Shown: one piece after another, positions 16,014-25,843 of the stretch
Layout of the letters: every line of letters begins with the position of its first letter
Numbering within the stretch: position 1 is the first letter of the stretch
Assembly (NCBI GenBank): GCA_964559125.1
Contig: CAZLGW010000003.1
Span: forward strand, 124,001-188,000
Reading direction: 5' to 3'
DNA from: Ravibacter sp964559125
GTDB taxonomy: Bacteria; Bacteroidota; Bacteroidia; Cytophagales; Spirosomataceae
Length of the DNA stretch: 64,000 nt
Notes under the pieces: generated by a model
Told to the model about the DNA's origin: nothing
The model's input: only the letters and a program-made list of their open reading frames with translations
The model's database searches: none
Made by a program: the position numbers and the translations under genes

Positions 16014-19000
16014 CTAGTTCACCGTCAGCGGTACGTTGATTCGATTGTTTGCGTTGTTTAGCTCTCCTCTTGTATTGTTGGGAATGGTCAGCAGGAGATT
16101 GAATTTGCCTTTTGTATTATTGTCGGGAATAGAAAGTATTGCCGACAGGTTTTGCGGCAGCGGAAATGCACCGTTAAATGTCAGTGTCCAATAGGTGGAA
16201 AAAGTCTGCATCTGCCAGGTGGCCGACGCGTTGGGTGTCAGGATAAACTGGCTATTGGGCTTGGTTATGAAGATCGTAACAGGACCGCTGCCCTGTACCT
16301 CTTCTACGCCATTGTGAAGGCTGATTGTAAGTGTTTTATTCAGCGATGCTGAAGTGTACGACCGGTTGAGCATCGATACCGCCGGGTAAAGATCGGGTTT
16401 GTTGGGTGTCTCGTAAGGGCCTAACTCTATCGTCCCGGTTACAGGATTGCCGAATATGCGGTCATTCCCGGCAAGGTCGGTGTCTTCCTCTCCGTTGCCG
16501 CCGCCCGCTGCGTAGAGTGTATTGCTTCCGACGTCGAGTATCCCGCTGCTAAGCAGCAGCCGGTAATCGCCGTTTGTAAACGGGGCTTCGGAAAAGGGCC
16601 GGGCATCTGTAAATGACGGATCGATGGCGCCGTCAATATTTCCATCCGGATCGTCGGTAGTGATATTTTGCACCAGGCTGTATTTGTACTCAAGGGTATT
16701 GGTACCTGTCTGATTTACTCCTCCCGAGTTTTTCCAGGCAATGGAATTGTGCATTTTCAGCGTGGAGCTTCCGGTAACATTGAGGGCTCCTGCTTCGGGC
16801 CCCGTCGAGTAGTTGCCGGAGACCGTAACATTGACCAGGTTGGTTTTTGATCCGGCATAGGTATGGACGGCTGCTCCTTTGAAGGCTTTGTTGCCGGTAA
16901 CCAGCACATTGAGCAGGCGCAAGGTAGAATTGTCTCCGTTTGATATGGCGCCTCCGTTCGCACTTCCGGCTGTCGTCCGGTTACCCGAAAATAGAGTATT
17001 TGCCAGGTCGAGCATTGCCTGCGAAGTAAGAAGAACCCCGCCGCCTGCCTGGCTGGATTGGTTGCTGTGAACGTTACAGCCGGTCATGGTTGTTTTGATA
17101 TAACCCGACATATACAGACCGCCGCCTGACAATTGCGCATTGCATTGGCTGATCGTCGTTTCAGTCAGGTTATATTCCCCCATAGGGCCCTCCTGGTAAA
17201 TACCGCCGCCCGAGGAGGCAGCATAATTGTTCTCAATCAGGGTGCGGTGGAGCAAAGCGCGGGAGTTGGTGGCATAGATACCACCGCCCGATATGGCCGA
17301 GTTGAAGCGGAGCTTAAGATTTTTAAATTCGGGAATGACACCGCTAACGCCCGTTATGACCATGCCGCCTCCCGTATTGTCTTTGATCGCTATGCCGTTT
17401 ACAGTTATTCCCGGATCAGCGGCCAATCCGTCAGCAACTCCCTGCCTGACAGTGAAGCCGTCGAAAACTATCGACAGGGCGGCATGACCGGCTGCGATGA
17501 CAACGTGATGGGCATTGTCTGCCTGCGGCGCGTCGACAAGGGCGTCGTCATTGTCCCACAGATCGCCGCTGAGAATGCTTTCATGGGCAGTGTTTGCCAG
17601 GTTTCTTTGAGAAAGTGTGCTTTCAGTACCGGCAAACCCTCCATATACTTTTACATTGGGAACAAGTACGAATGCCCTGTGCCTGCCGCCTCCCGGTTTT
17701 CCGAAGTGGTTGTCGTCTGAGCGGAAAATGGGGGTATAGATGCCCCCGGCAACCCATATTTGGCGTATGGAAGTATTGAGCCTGGCTGCCCGCAGCGCAT
17801 CCGCCAGCTCGCCCAGCGCATTGCTCCAGGAGCTCCCGTCTCCATTCGAATTCTTTTTTACATACAGGATACCGCCTGCAGCCGGCACGGGGCTTCCGAC
17901 AGGCGAATACTCGTAAGCACCGATATCGATGATGCCGCCGGAATTGTGGTTAAAGACCCGGGCGTTTCCTGCAAGATCCTTATCCTGTCCGATATTGGCG
18001 CCGTTTCCCGTATAGTAAGTGTTATTGCCTGCTTCCACGAGCGGACTGGTTCCGGCCACCGAATAATTGCCGCCGGCGAAGGGGGCGCTGTTGTAATCGG
18101 GTGCATTTTTAAAAAGCGGAGAATGGCTTCCGTCGAGGTTCCCGTTTACATCGATGGTAGTAATGCCCTCTACCAGGCTGTTTCGGTAGATATTTGCCGG
18201 GCTGCCCGGTACAACGGCCGAGACCCCCGAGTTTTTCCAGATCACGGAATTATGAATTGTTACGTCAAAAGCGTACTCGGCATAGATAGCCCGGTTCGTC
18301 TGGCTATCAGTTGACAAATTGCCCGAAACGGTTGTGTTGATAAGCCGGATGGTTCGCGTGGAGCTATTGAACGTTAATGCATACAAAGCCCCGGCGTGGC
18401 TGCTTTTGTTGCCGGTAACGGCCACGTTCCGGAGCACAAGGTTGCAAGTGGCATAGATCCCGCCTCCCCTGGTTTCCGATCCCTGGGTACTTTCAGCGGT
18501 ATTGCCCGCGATAAGAGAGTTCAAAACCACGGTGTTATTTGTGTGGCTTCCCTGGGTAGACAGTCCGCCGCCCTGTGTGCCGGTCCTGTTTTCCGTGATT
18601 GTTACGTTATTTAAAACCAGCGTAATACCACCTGTAGACGAGACGCCCCCTCCTCCCTGGCTGCTCTGGTTTTCGGTTATAATGAGGTTTTGTAGTTTTA
18701 TGTTGGGATTGTAGATGAGCCGTACGCCTCCCCCGCTATAATTTACGGATGTTTCGTTTTGGATCTGAATGCTTCCTGTGCCGTCCGCGTTTCCGTTCGT
18801 AATCGTAAAGCCATCCAGCAGCGTGTTGCTGCCGGCATGGACGGCAGTTACTACGTGGTAGGCTTTCCCCTCTTTCTGAGTCCCGTCCAGAATGCTCAGT
18901 GTAGACAGGTTATCCGGGTTTCTTTGTGACGGACTGGTCTCAAAACCTTTAAACCCTCCGTAAACCTGCACGCCGCTTACGAGCAGAAAGGTATTTTCAC

Positions 19001-19298
19001 GTCCGGCCGGGTTGCCGAAATTGTTGTCTGCGGGGCTATATCTTGGGTGATATTTCCCGGCCGCCACCCATATCTGTTGGATATTGCTATTGGTTTTGGC
19101 GGCGATCAGTGCGTCGGCCAGTTCGCCGATGGCCCTGCTCCATGAAGAGCCGTTACCGTCTCCACCCTGTGCCACATATACAATTCCGCTCCCATCCGGT
19201 ACGATCTGCGCGGAGAGATTCCCGATGGCCCAAAGCTGGAAACTCAGGAGAAACGGTATGAAAATGTGGTGTTTTACAGTTGTGGTAAAGCGTTTCAT
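16014..19298 (-). CDS. Giant right-handed beta-helix surface protein, copy A
   Basis: The 1094-residue exported protein (signal peptide ending GNLSAQ) is built of two similar modules of about 440 residues. Each begins with a G-I-x-Y-V-x-x-x-x-x-G-x-G-x-S-W block followed by LADAL, QIWVAxGxYxP and VYGGFxGxE. This is the opening of the choice-of-anchor-Q / polymorphic-membrane-protein-like family. Each module continues as a beta-helix with rungs such as GGGVSSTGG, SGNLS, GAYEYSP. The last 130 residues (from NKPDLYPAVSMLNRSYTS to NNRINVPLTVN) form a separate beta domain shared with copy B. No T9SS sorting domain is visible, so the route to the surface is unclear. It is probably an adhesin or glycan-binding protein; this is inference. 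Confidence 0.82.
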   Translation of the reverse strand: MKRFTTTVKHHIFIPFLLSFQLWAIGNLSAQIVPDGSGIVYVAQGGDGNGSSWSRAIGELADALIAAKTNSNIQQIWVAAGKYHPRYSPADNNFGNPAGRENTFLLVSGVQVYGGFKGFETSPSQRNPDNLSTLSILDGTQKEGKAYHVVTAVHAGSNTLLDGFTITNGNADGTGSIQIQNETSVNYSGGGVRLIYNPNIKLQNLIITENQSSQGGGGVSSTGGITLVLNNVTITENRTGTQGGGLSTQGSHTNNTVVLNSLIAGNTAESTQGSETRGGGIYATCNLVLRNVAVTGNKSSHAGALYALTFNSSTRTIRLINTTVSGNLSTDSQTNRAIYAEYAFDVTIHNSVIWKNSGVSAVVPGSPANIYRNSLVEGITTIDVNGNLDGSHSPLFKNAPDYNSAPFAGGNYSVAGTSPLVEAGNNTYYTGNGANIGQDKDLAGNARVFNHNSGGIIDIGAYEYSPVGSPVPAAGGILYVKKNSNGDGSSWSNALGELADALRAARLNTSIRQIWVAGGIYTPIFRSDDNHFGKPGGGRHRAFVLVPNVKVYGGFAGTESTLSQRNLANTAHESILSGDLWDNDDALVDAPQADNAHHVVIAAGHAALSIVFDGFTVRQGVADGLAADPGITVNGIAIKDNTGGGMVITGVSGVIPEFKNLKLRFNSAISGGGIYATNSRALLHRTLIENNYAASSGGGIYQEGPMGEYNLTETTISQCNAQLSGGGLYMSGYIKTTMTGCNVHSNQSSQAGGGVLLTSQAMLDLANTLFSGNRTTAGSANGGAISNGDNSTLRLLNVLVTGNKAFKGAAVHTYAGSKTNLVNVTVSGNYSTGPEAGALNVTGSSTLKMHNSIAWKNSGGVNQTGTNTLEYKYSLVQNITTDDPDGNIDGAIDPSFTDARPFSEAPFTNGDYRLLLSSGILDVGSNTLYAAGGGNGEEDTDLAGNDRIFGNPVTGTIELGPYETPNKPDLYPAVSMLNRSYTSASLNKTLTISLHNGVEEVQGSGPVTIFITKPNSQFILTPNASATWQMQTFSTYWTLTFNGAFPLPQNLSAILSIPDNNTKGKFNLLLTIPNNTRGELNNANNRINVPLTVN

Positions 19299-19328
19299 GT
19301 CTGTATGTCAGTGGTCGTAATTTTCTTG

Positions 19329-22300
19329 CTAATTCACCGTAAGCGGTACATTGATTCGGTTATTGGCATTATTGAAATCGCCCCAGGTGTTATTTGGAAT
19401 GGTAAACAGCAGATTGAATTTTCCTTTTGTGTTGTTATCGGGGATGGAAAGTGTGGCAGGCAGGCTTTGAGGCAGTGGCAAAGAACCGTTGTAAGTCAGG
19501 AGCCAATAGGTGGAAAATGGTTCTATTTCCCAGAATTCGACTTCCCCTAATGTCAGCGTGAACTGGTTGTTGGGTTTTGTCACCACGACACTGATGGGGG
19601 TCCCGAGGGCAACTCCTTCGATATTATTGTTTAACCTGAACGTAAGGGATTTGCTGAGCGAAGCCGAAGTGTATGACCTGTTGAGCATGGTAACAGAAGG
19701 GTACAGGTCAGATTTATTTGGGGTTTCGTAGGGGCCGAGATCAATGATACCGCCCAGCAAAGGCATAAATATCCGTGCGTTACCGTCTATGTCCGTATCG
19801 TTTCCGAGGTCACCGCCGGCGTCGGTGTAAAGGGTATTGCTGCCTTTGTCGAGCGCCGGGCTGGTACCTGACACTTTGTAGTCTCCGCCGGTAAACGGAG
19901 CCATATTAAACTCCGGTGCATCGATAAATTCCGGATTGGTACTGCCGCTGATGTTTCCTTCAGCGTCGTTTGTGGTAGCGCCTTGCACCAGGCTGTGTTT
20001 GTATTCGATAGTATTGGATCCTGCCTGGCTGACTCCACCCGAATTTTTCCATACAATGGAGTTGTGCACCTTCAGGACAGATCCGCCCTGAACCATCACA
20101 GCGCCCGTTTCTGCAGCTGTCGACCGGTTGCCGGAGACCGTGATATTGACAAGCGTAGTTGCCGATGTCAAATCCCCCCAGACAGCGGAACCTCTATAGC
20201 TGGTATTGCCGCTGAAAAGTACGTTTGCCAGGCGTGCTGTCGTATTCAAAAGGTTGGAGATCCCGGCTCCGTAGCCGGTGGACGAGGTAACACGATTCCC
20301 GGAAAATACCACATATTTTGCGTCAAGAACGGCCCTGTCGTGATTGTGAATGGCGCCGCCGGCCCCGGAGGCCTGGTTAGATTGAAAAATACTCTTCCTG
20401 ATGGTGAATTCCATCCTGTTGGTGGATACAGCCCCGGCACCTGTAAAAGCTTCGTTTTGATTGACCTGGCTATTGGAAAAACGCAGCTTGATGGGACCTG
20501 AAGCGTAAATGCCTCCACCAGCGCTTGCTCCGCAATGGTGGATATGAACCTGTATGAATTCAGATTCTCCCAGGGTGCCGGATTTGAATATACCTCCGCC
20601 ATCTTCAGCAGCGTGATTGAAGTTGATCTCGGATTGCTCCAGCGACAACGAGGAGTTGTAGATATGAATACCGCCCCCCTTTCGGGCATAGTTAGAGCGG
20701 ATCAGGAGATTGGCGAAGTTAACAGGCGATGAGACGGTACCCCGCAGGATAATTCCCCCGCCCGCATGCGGACGGACATCCGCCCCGTTTACCGTAACAC
20801 CCTGGTTGTTTTCGAGCCCATCGGCAATCCCTCCCTGGATTGTAAATCCGTCCAGGAGTGTTTCTAAGGCTGAAGCGCCTGCCCTGATCACCACGTGGTA
20901 GACATTCTCACTTTGCGGGTTATCGTCGAGGCTGTCGTCATTGCCGAGAAGATCCCCGCTGAGAGTGCTCCGGTTGGCGGTATTTGACAGGTTTCTCTGG
21001 TTAAGGTTACTTTCTGTTCCTCCGAAACCGCCGTATACTTTCACGCCGGCAACGAGTACAAACGCTGCATTCCGGCCCGGTGCGACACTACCAAATTGTG
21101 CGTCGTCGGGGTTGTAAAACGGCGTGTAAGTTCCCCCCGCTACCCAGATCTGCTTGATAGCAGAATTGGTTTTGGCCGCTTTGAGCGCGTCAGCTACCTC
21201 TCCCAGCGCATTGGCCCAGGAACTGCCGTTGCCGGTAGAAAATTTCTTTACATATAAGATCCCGTTTGCGTTCGGAACCGGCGTCACCGGATGGTACTCG
21301 AATGCACCGATGTCGATAGTACCACCGGAACCGTAATTGTATACCCTGGCTTTTCCTGCCAGATCTTTGTCGAGACCCAGGTTGGCTCCGTCACCGGTAT
21401 AATGGGTTCCGTCGCCGGCATTTACCAACGGGCTGGTGGGGATGACCGCGTAGTGACCGTTTGTAAAAGGCGCCGTGCTATGGTGAGGAGCGTCTAAAAA
21501 GAACGGGTGACTGTTACCGTCGATATTGTTGTGGGCATCGTTGGTGGTAGCCCCCTGGACCAGGCTGTTTCGATATACTGCCTGCGTAGTGCCTGACGCT
21601 CTTACACCGCCCGAATTGCCTTGTATAACCGTATTGCGAATGGTCGTCTCGACGCTGCTTCTGGTGTATACAGAGCTGTTGTTAGTTTCGCTGCCTGTTG
21701 CAAGATTACCCGATATGGTACAATTAAGCAGTTTGAGCTCCGCAATCTGTGGAGTCCCGATTTCGTAGGAATATATCCCCGCACCGGAAATCGCTTTGTT
21801 CCCGCTGACTTCGACATTCCGGAGGGAAAGGTAGGCGACGCTATAAATCCCGCCGCCGTTTTGGGTATTCGCGGTAAGGGAATTGCCTGAAATACGTGAG
21901 TTTACGATCGTCATGTGGCAGTGGGTAGTGCCCACTTGTGCTATTCCGCCGCCAAAATAGTAAGACGTATTTTCGGTTACCTGTGCGGTCGAAATGTTTA
22001 CTACGTCGTTCTGGACGCTGACAATCCCTCCTCCGCGATTATTGCTGTTGTTTTGTGTAACGATTATATTCCGGAGGATCATGACAGAATTGTTGTATAA
22101 CGCTATACCACCTCCGGTATTCCGGTCTATATCAACTCCTCCAACAATAAGGGTGGAGCTTCCGTTGGCATTGCCGTTTTTTACAGTAAATCCGTCAAGG
22201 AGCGTGTTGTTATTAGTTGCGCCGACAGCCACGACGACGTGATACGAAACGGTACCCCTGAAATTACCGTTGAGAATGCTGGCGAAATTCGGGTTGTCAA

Positions 22301-22682
22301 GGTTACGGTCGGCAGGAGAGGTTTCATCACCTTTAAACCCGCCATAAACGGATACGCCGTTTACCAGCAAAAAAGCATTGTCCCGGTTTCCCTGGTTACC
22401 GAAATTGATGTCTTCTGGGCTGTACAGAGGGTAATAAGTGCCCTGGGCAACCCAAATCTGTTTGATATTAGTGTTGGTCTTTGCAGCCTTCAGCGCATCG
22501 GCCAGTTCTCTGGCTGCGTCAGCCCAGGATTGCCCGCTGCCGGAAGCGTTTTCTCTTACGTAAACAATCCCGTCCTTATCAGGTGTGATTTGAGCAAAAA
22601 CTGAAGCGGGAACTGTTATGACCCATCCTAACGCAGCAAAAATCAGGATGTGGACCGTTTTAAAAGTAAATCTGTGTTTCAT
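19329..22682 (-). CDS. Giant right-handed beta-helix surface protein, copy B
   Basis: This 1117-residue protein has the same plan as the gene just downstream (30 bases away): a signal peptide ending SVFAQ, two beta-helix modules each starting with the Y-V-x-x-x-x-x-G-x-G-x-S-W...LADAL...QIWVAxGxYxP block, and the 130-residue C-terminal domain from NKSDLYPSVTMLNRSYTS to NNRINVPLTVN. The two genes are a tandem duplication of a gene that already held an internal duplication. I start it at ATG 22682; a TTG three codons earlier is possible but unlikely. It is probably first in a minus-strand transcription unit with copy A. Function is unknown beyond cell-surface display. Confidence 0.82.
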   Translation of the reverse strand: MKHRFTFKTVHILIFAALGWVITVPASVFAQITPDKDGIVYVRENASGSGQSWADAARELADALKAAKTNTNIKQIWVAQGTYYPLYSPEDINFGNQGNRDNAFLLVNGVSVYGGFKGDETSPADRNLDNPNFASILNGNFRGTVSYHVVVAVGATNNNTLLDGFTVKNGNANGSSTLIVGGVDIDRNTGGGIALYNNSVMILRNIIVTQNNSNNRGGGIVSVQNDVVNISTAQVTENTSYYFGGGIAQVGTTHCHMTIVNSRISGNSLTANTQNGGGIYSVAYLSLRNVEVSGNKAISGAGIYSYEIGTPQIAELKLLNCTISGNLATGSETNNSSVYTRSSVETTIRNTVIQGNSGGVRASGTTQAVYRNSLVQGATTNDAHNNIDGNSHPFFLDAPHHSTAPFTNGHYAVIPTSPLVNAGDGTHYTGDGANLGLDKDLAGKARVYNYGSGGTIDIGAFEYHPVTPVPNANGILYVKKFSTGNGSSWANALGEVADALKAAKTNSAIKQIWVAGGTYTPFYNPDDAQFGSVAPGRNAAFVLVAGVKVYGGFGGTESNLNQRNLSNTANRSTLSGDLLGNDDSLDDNPQSENVYHVVIRAGASALETLLDGFTIQGGIADGLENNQGVTVNGADVRPHAGGGIILRGTVSSPVNFANLLIRSNYARKGGGIHIYNSSLSLEQSEINFNHAAEDGGGIFKSGTLGESEFIQVHIHHCGASAGGGIYASGPIKLRFSNSQVNQNEAFTGAGAVSTNRMEFTIRKSIFQSNQASGAGGAIHNHDRAVLDAKYVVFSGNRVTSSTGYGAGISNLLNTTARLANVLFSGNTSYRGSAVWGDLTSATTLVNITVSGNRSTAAETGAVMVQGGSVLKVHNSIVWKNSGGVSQAGSNTIEYKHSLVQGATTNDAEGNISGSTNPEFIDAPEFNMAPFTGGDYKVSGTSPALDKGSNTLYTDAGGDLGNDTDIDGNARIFMPLLGGIIDLGPYETPNKSDLYPSVTMLNRSYTSASLSKSLTFRLNNNIEGVALGTPISVVVTKPNNQFTLTLGEVEFWEIEPFSTYWLLTYNGSLPLPQSLPATLSIPDNNTKGKFNLLFTIPNNTWGDFNNANNRINVPLTVN

Positions 22683-23066
22683 AATCGTCAAAATCTGAAA
22701 GGAAAGGTCAGTTTTACTGAGCTTTGCACGGAATAGCAGATCAAATCTAACAATGAAGAATAGCCCGGAATAACGTCATTTCATAACCGGAAGGACATAG
22801 CCTATAAGTGGGCGCAGACGCCGGCTAACTGGCTGAAACGAGGATAAAGGAGAAATTTTACAATTACTTGTCTGATTTATCCCTTGTATAAGGGACTTTT
22901 CAAGGTTAGTTTTGACCTTTTCAAGTTTTAGCCCGGAAGAATAGCCGGCCTATTGAATATAACATAGAGTATATCGTGCCGGAGGGCCGGCTTATTAATG
23001 GAGAATCTGGCTTATTGAACGAATTTTATTGAACTGAACGACATTTCATTTATTTTGCCCCGTATT
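22683..23066. other. 384-base region between divergent genes
   Basis: No gene is seen. It must hold the promoter of the beta-helix pair on the minus strand and that of the cytochrome gene on the plus strand. Close to the plus-strand start, TTG (23029-23031), 19 bases, TATTTTG (23051-23057) is a near-consensus promoter. It would start transcription a few bases before ATG 23067. Confidence 0.4.
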
Positions 23067-25835
23067 ATGCACTTCTTCTCAAAACCGGTCTTATCTGTAA
23101 CTGCATTCCTGTCGGTAGTGGTTTTTGGAGGGATACTGATGACTTATTGTACCGGAACCAAAACGCTTATCAAAGAAAACAACTTTGAAACACTTGATCT
23201 CGGACCGTTTGTAGAGAAGGATTTCCCATATATCACTACGTCGATAGATGCGAGAAGACTGGGAGCATCATTCCCGGACGATAATGTATCTGCGAGAACG
23301 CTTGCCCTGAAGCTCGCCGACAGCAGCTACGTTTGTTTTGATACCGATCTGCTGCGCTGGACAGTTGCCTGGACCGGCGATTTCCTACCCATGTATCTGA
23401 TGCCCCAGGTGTCTTACAAGGATTACTATAATAAAGGAAATAAGACAGCCCAAATAGCCGGGAAAGCAAAGTTGGCTACGGGGCTTTATCCCGGGTGGAG
23501 TGTTGGAGCCCCTGTCTTTGAGGAAATCAGGGAGGCATTGGACACTATTCCGATATGGGGGCCGATACCCCCGCAGGCAGGCCATTGGAACGGGGTGTAT
23601 GTCCATCAAAACCAGGCTGTTTTGAGCTATACCGTTGGCAAGACGGAGGTATACGAGCTTGTCACTTCCGACAGGTTTTCGGGGGAAACAGGCTTCCGGA
23701 GAGATTTTGAGATAGGCGCGGGTAGCGATCAGCTCTTCTTTACTGCCGCCGATGTGGTCAAAGGCACCGACGCTAAAGTGACAGACAGGATATCCTATCT
23801 ATATCATGGCGCGAAGAAAGATTCGGTTACAGCAGTAGCAGTGATAGGCGGTGAGGCCAGAACCAATATTATCGACAACCGGTACTTATCGGTGTCAGTA
23901 CCTGCAGGAGCCCAATCCCGGAAACTTTCGGTGCTGGTATGGATGGGGCCGGCGGGTAAATTGCCCGATTTCGAAGCCCGGGCAGGCGTAGCGAAACCAG
24001 TGGCATTTCCGGCCTTCAGAAAGGGAGGGCCTAACCTCTGGAAAGGCTCAGTGCTGACCCAGGGGAAGCTATCAGCCGATTCGGAAGATTATGTGGTAGA
24101 CCAGGTAACACTACCCTTGCCCAATCCCTGGAAGCGGAATGTACGGGTCGCAGATATTGCATTCTTCCCCGACGGAACGGCTGCAGTAGTGACTTTTTCA
24201 GGCGATATATGGATTGTGGAAGGTATAACGGAAGACCTGAAAAAAGTAAAATGGCGCCGCTTCGCTTCCGGGTTGCATGAGCCTATGAGCATAGAGATCA
24301 GGAAAGGAGAGATCTATGTCTTCGACAGGGGTGGGATCGTGAAGCCGGTAGACCTGAACGGCGACGGCATGGCAGATTATTACGAGAATTTCTCTAACGT
24401 AGCGCAGCAGTCTCCCGAGTCGAGAGAATGGGCCGCCGACCTGGTGCTCGGGCCTGATGATTGCTTCTATATTGCAAAAGGCGGCGCACTTAATAACGGC
24501 CCCGGGCTGACGCCGTTTGCGGCTAAGGGATTCAGGACCGGGTCCATCCATTCGGGGAGTATCTTGAAAATATCGCAGGACGGCAGCAAGGCAGAAGTGA
24601 TCGCTACCGGATTCCGCGGACCCTATATCGGGATGCACCCTAAAACCGGCGTGCTGACTTCTTCCGACCAGCAAGGGAATTTCGTGCCTTCTACGCCCCT
24701 GGTGCTGGTTAAGAAAGGCGATTATTACGGTGTCCCTCCTACCATGCACCGCAAAGACAATCCCAAAGTAACCCCTCCGCTAACCTGGATCCCTCATAAC
24801 GTAGACCGGTCTGCGATCAGCCAGGTCTGGATCACCAGCGACAAGATGGGGCCGCTGAATGAAAACCTGATCCATTTCTCCTTCGGCCGTCCTGGGTTGC
24901 TGAGGGTGCTCTTTGATACGACCAGCCAGTCCATCCAGGGAGGGGTCAGCTTTATCAAAGGGGCCTATGCCGCGCCTACCTCCAAAGGGGCGATCAATCC
25001 CAAAGACGGGCAGCTTTATATTACAGGTTTTAATCTCTGGGGGTCGAGCTCCAACGGCATAAGCGCTTTGCAGCGACTCCGGTATACCGGGCTTCCGAGT
25101 TATCGCCCCGGTAAATTTGAAGTCGGCACTGAAGGAGTTGTCATCAGTTTTGACTCGCCTCTCAACGCGGAAACCGCCACCGATCCGAAAAACTTCCGGG
25201 TGAAGCGATGGAATTATCTCCGTACCGAAGAATACGGCTCCGGGCATTATAAGCTCGACGGAACCCCGGGACAGGAGACGCTGCCGGTCCTGGCCAGCTA
25301 TATTTCAGCAGATAAAAAATCGGTTTTCCTTTTGCTTCCTGATATGAAGACAGCCGAGCAGATGGAAGTGCTGTATGAAATTTCGGCCGAAGACGGCAGG
25401 TCGATGCAGGATGGGTTCTGGCTTACTCCTAAAACACTCGAACCGCTGGCGCTGCAACCTTATGGCTTTAAAAATGTCGACCTGACCCTGCTGAAGAATG
25501 AAGCGGCAATAGCAAAGGCTGCGGAAAGCATAGTAGAAGTGGTTTCCGCCGAGCATGGAAAAGCAATGTTCGAGAAGCTGGCCTGCATGGGATGTCATTC
25601 CACAGGGCAGCAGATAGACGGCATGTACGGCCCTCCTTTGCAGGGGATTATCGGGAAAAAGCGGGAGTTTACCGACGGGTCGTCTGTGGTTGCTAATGAA
25701 AAATACCTGAAAGAGTCTATTCTGGATCCGCCTGTAAAGCATGTGAAAGGTTACAGTGGCGAAATGCCTTCGTATGTGGGGATTGTGTCCGAAAGCGATC
25801 TCGAATCCATAATCCTGTATATTAAATCCTTATAA
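23067..25835 (+). CDS. DUF6797-type lipoprotein with dehydrogenase-like propeller and C-terminal cytochrome c domain
   Basis: The 922-residue protein starts with a signal peptide whose GGILMTYCTG resembles a lipobox. An N-terminal domain (about 40-330) has WTVAWTGDFLPMYL and HWNGVYVHQNQAVLSYTVG, matching DUF6797. A middle region (about 340-700) resembles the PQQ-dependent sugar-dehydrogenase/NHL propeller (VADIAFFPDGTAAVVTFSGD, DGMADYYENF, GFRGPYIGMHPKTG). The C-terminus is a cytochrome c: ACMGCHSTG (Cys840, Cys843, His844) with a likely axial Met900 in GEMPSYVG. It probably sits in the periplasm facing an electron carrier and oxidises a sugar or related compound. The substrate is unknown. 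It ends eight bases before the DUF5916 gene, so they are likely co-transcribed. Confidence 0.82.
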   Translation: MHFFSKPVLSVTAFLSVVVFGGILMTYCTGTKTLIKENNFETLDLGPFVEKDFPYITTSIDARRLGASFPDDNVSARTLALKLADSSYVCFDTDLLRWTVAWTGDFLPMYLMPQVSYKDYYNKGNKTAQIAGKAKLATGLYPGWSVGAPVFEEIREALDTIPIWGPIPPQAGHWNGVYVHQNQAVLSYTVGKTEVYELVTSDRFSGETGFRRDFEIGAGSDQLFFTAADVVKGTDAKVTDRISYLYHGAKKDSVTAVAVIGGEARTNIIDNRYLSVSVPAGAQSRKLSVLVWMGPAGKLPDFEARAGVAKPVAFPAFRKGGPNLWKGSVLTQGKLSADSEDYVVDQVTLPLPNPWKRNVRVADIAFFPDGTAAVVTFSGDIWIVEGITEDLKKVKWRRFASGLHEPMSIEIRKGEIYVFDRGGIVKPVDLNGDGMADYYENFSNVAQQSPESREWAADLVLGPDDCFYIAKGGALNNGPGLTPFAAKGFRTGSIHSGSILKISQDGSKAEVIATGFRGPYIGMHPKTGVLTSSDQQGNFVPSTPLVLVKKGDYYGVPPTMHRKDNPKVTPPLTWIPHNVDRSAISQVWITSDKMGPLNENLIHFSFGRPGLLRVLFDTTSQSIQGGVSFIKGAYAAPTSKGAINPKDGQLYITGFNLWGSSSNGISALQRLRYTGLPSYRPGKFEVGTEGVVISFDSPLNAETATDPKNFRVKRWNYLRTEEYGSGHYKLDGTPGQETLPVLASYISADKKSVFLLLPDMKTAEQMEVLYEISAEDGRSMQDGFWLTPKTLEPLALQPYGFKNVDLTLLKNEAAIAKAAESIVEVVSAEHGKAMFEKLACMGCHSTGQQIDGMYGPPLQGIIGKKREFTDGSSVVANEKYLKESILDPPVKHVKGYSGEMPSYVGIVSESDLESIILYIKSL

Positions 25836-25843
25836 CCTCTTAT

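Noticed and set aside
9764..22682. Reading the exported-gene block as a polysaccharide utilisation locus
   Set aside because: There is no SusC/SusD pair, glycoside hydrolase or sugar sensor in the block.
16014..22682. CRISPR-like repetition in the beta-helix genes
   Set aside because: The repeats are coding, degenerate and in frame; no regular direct repeats with spacers are present.
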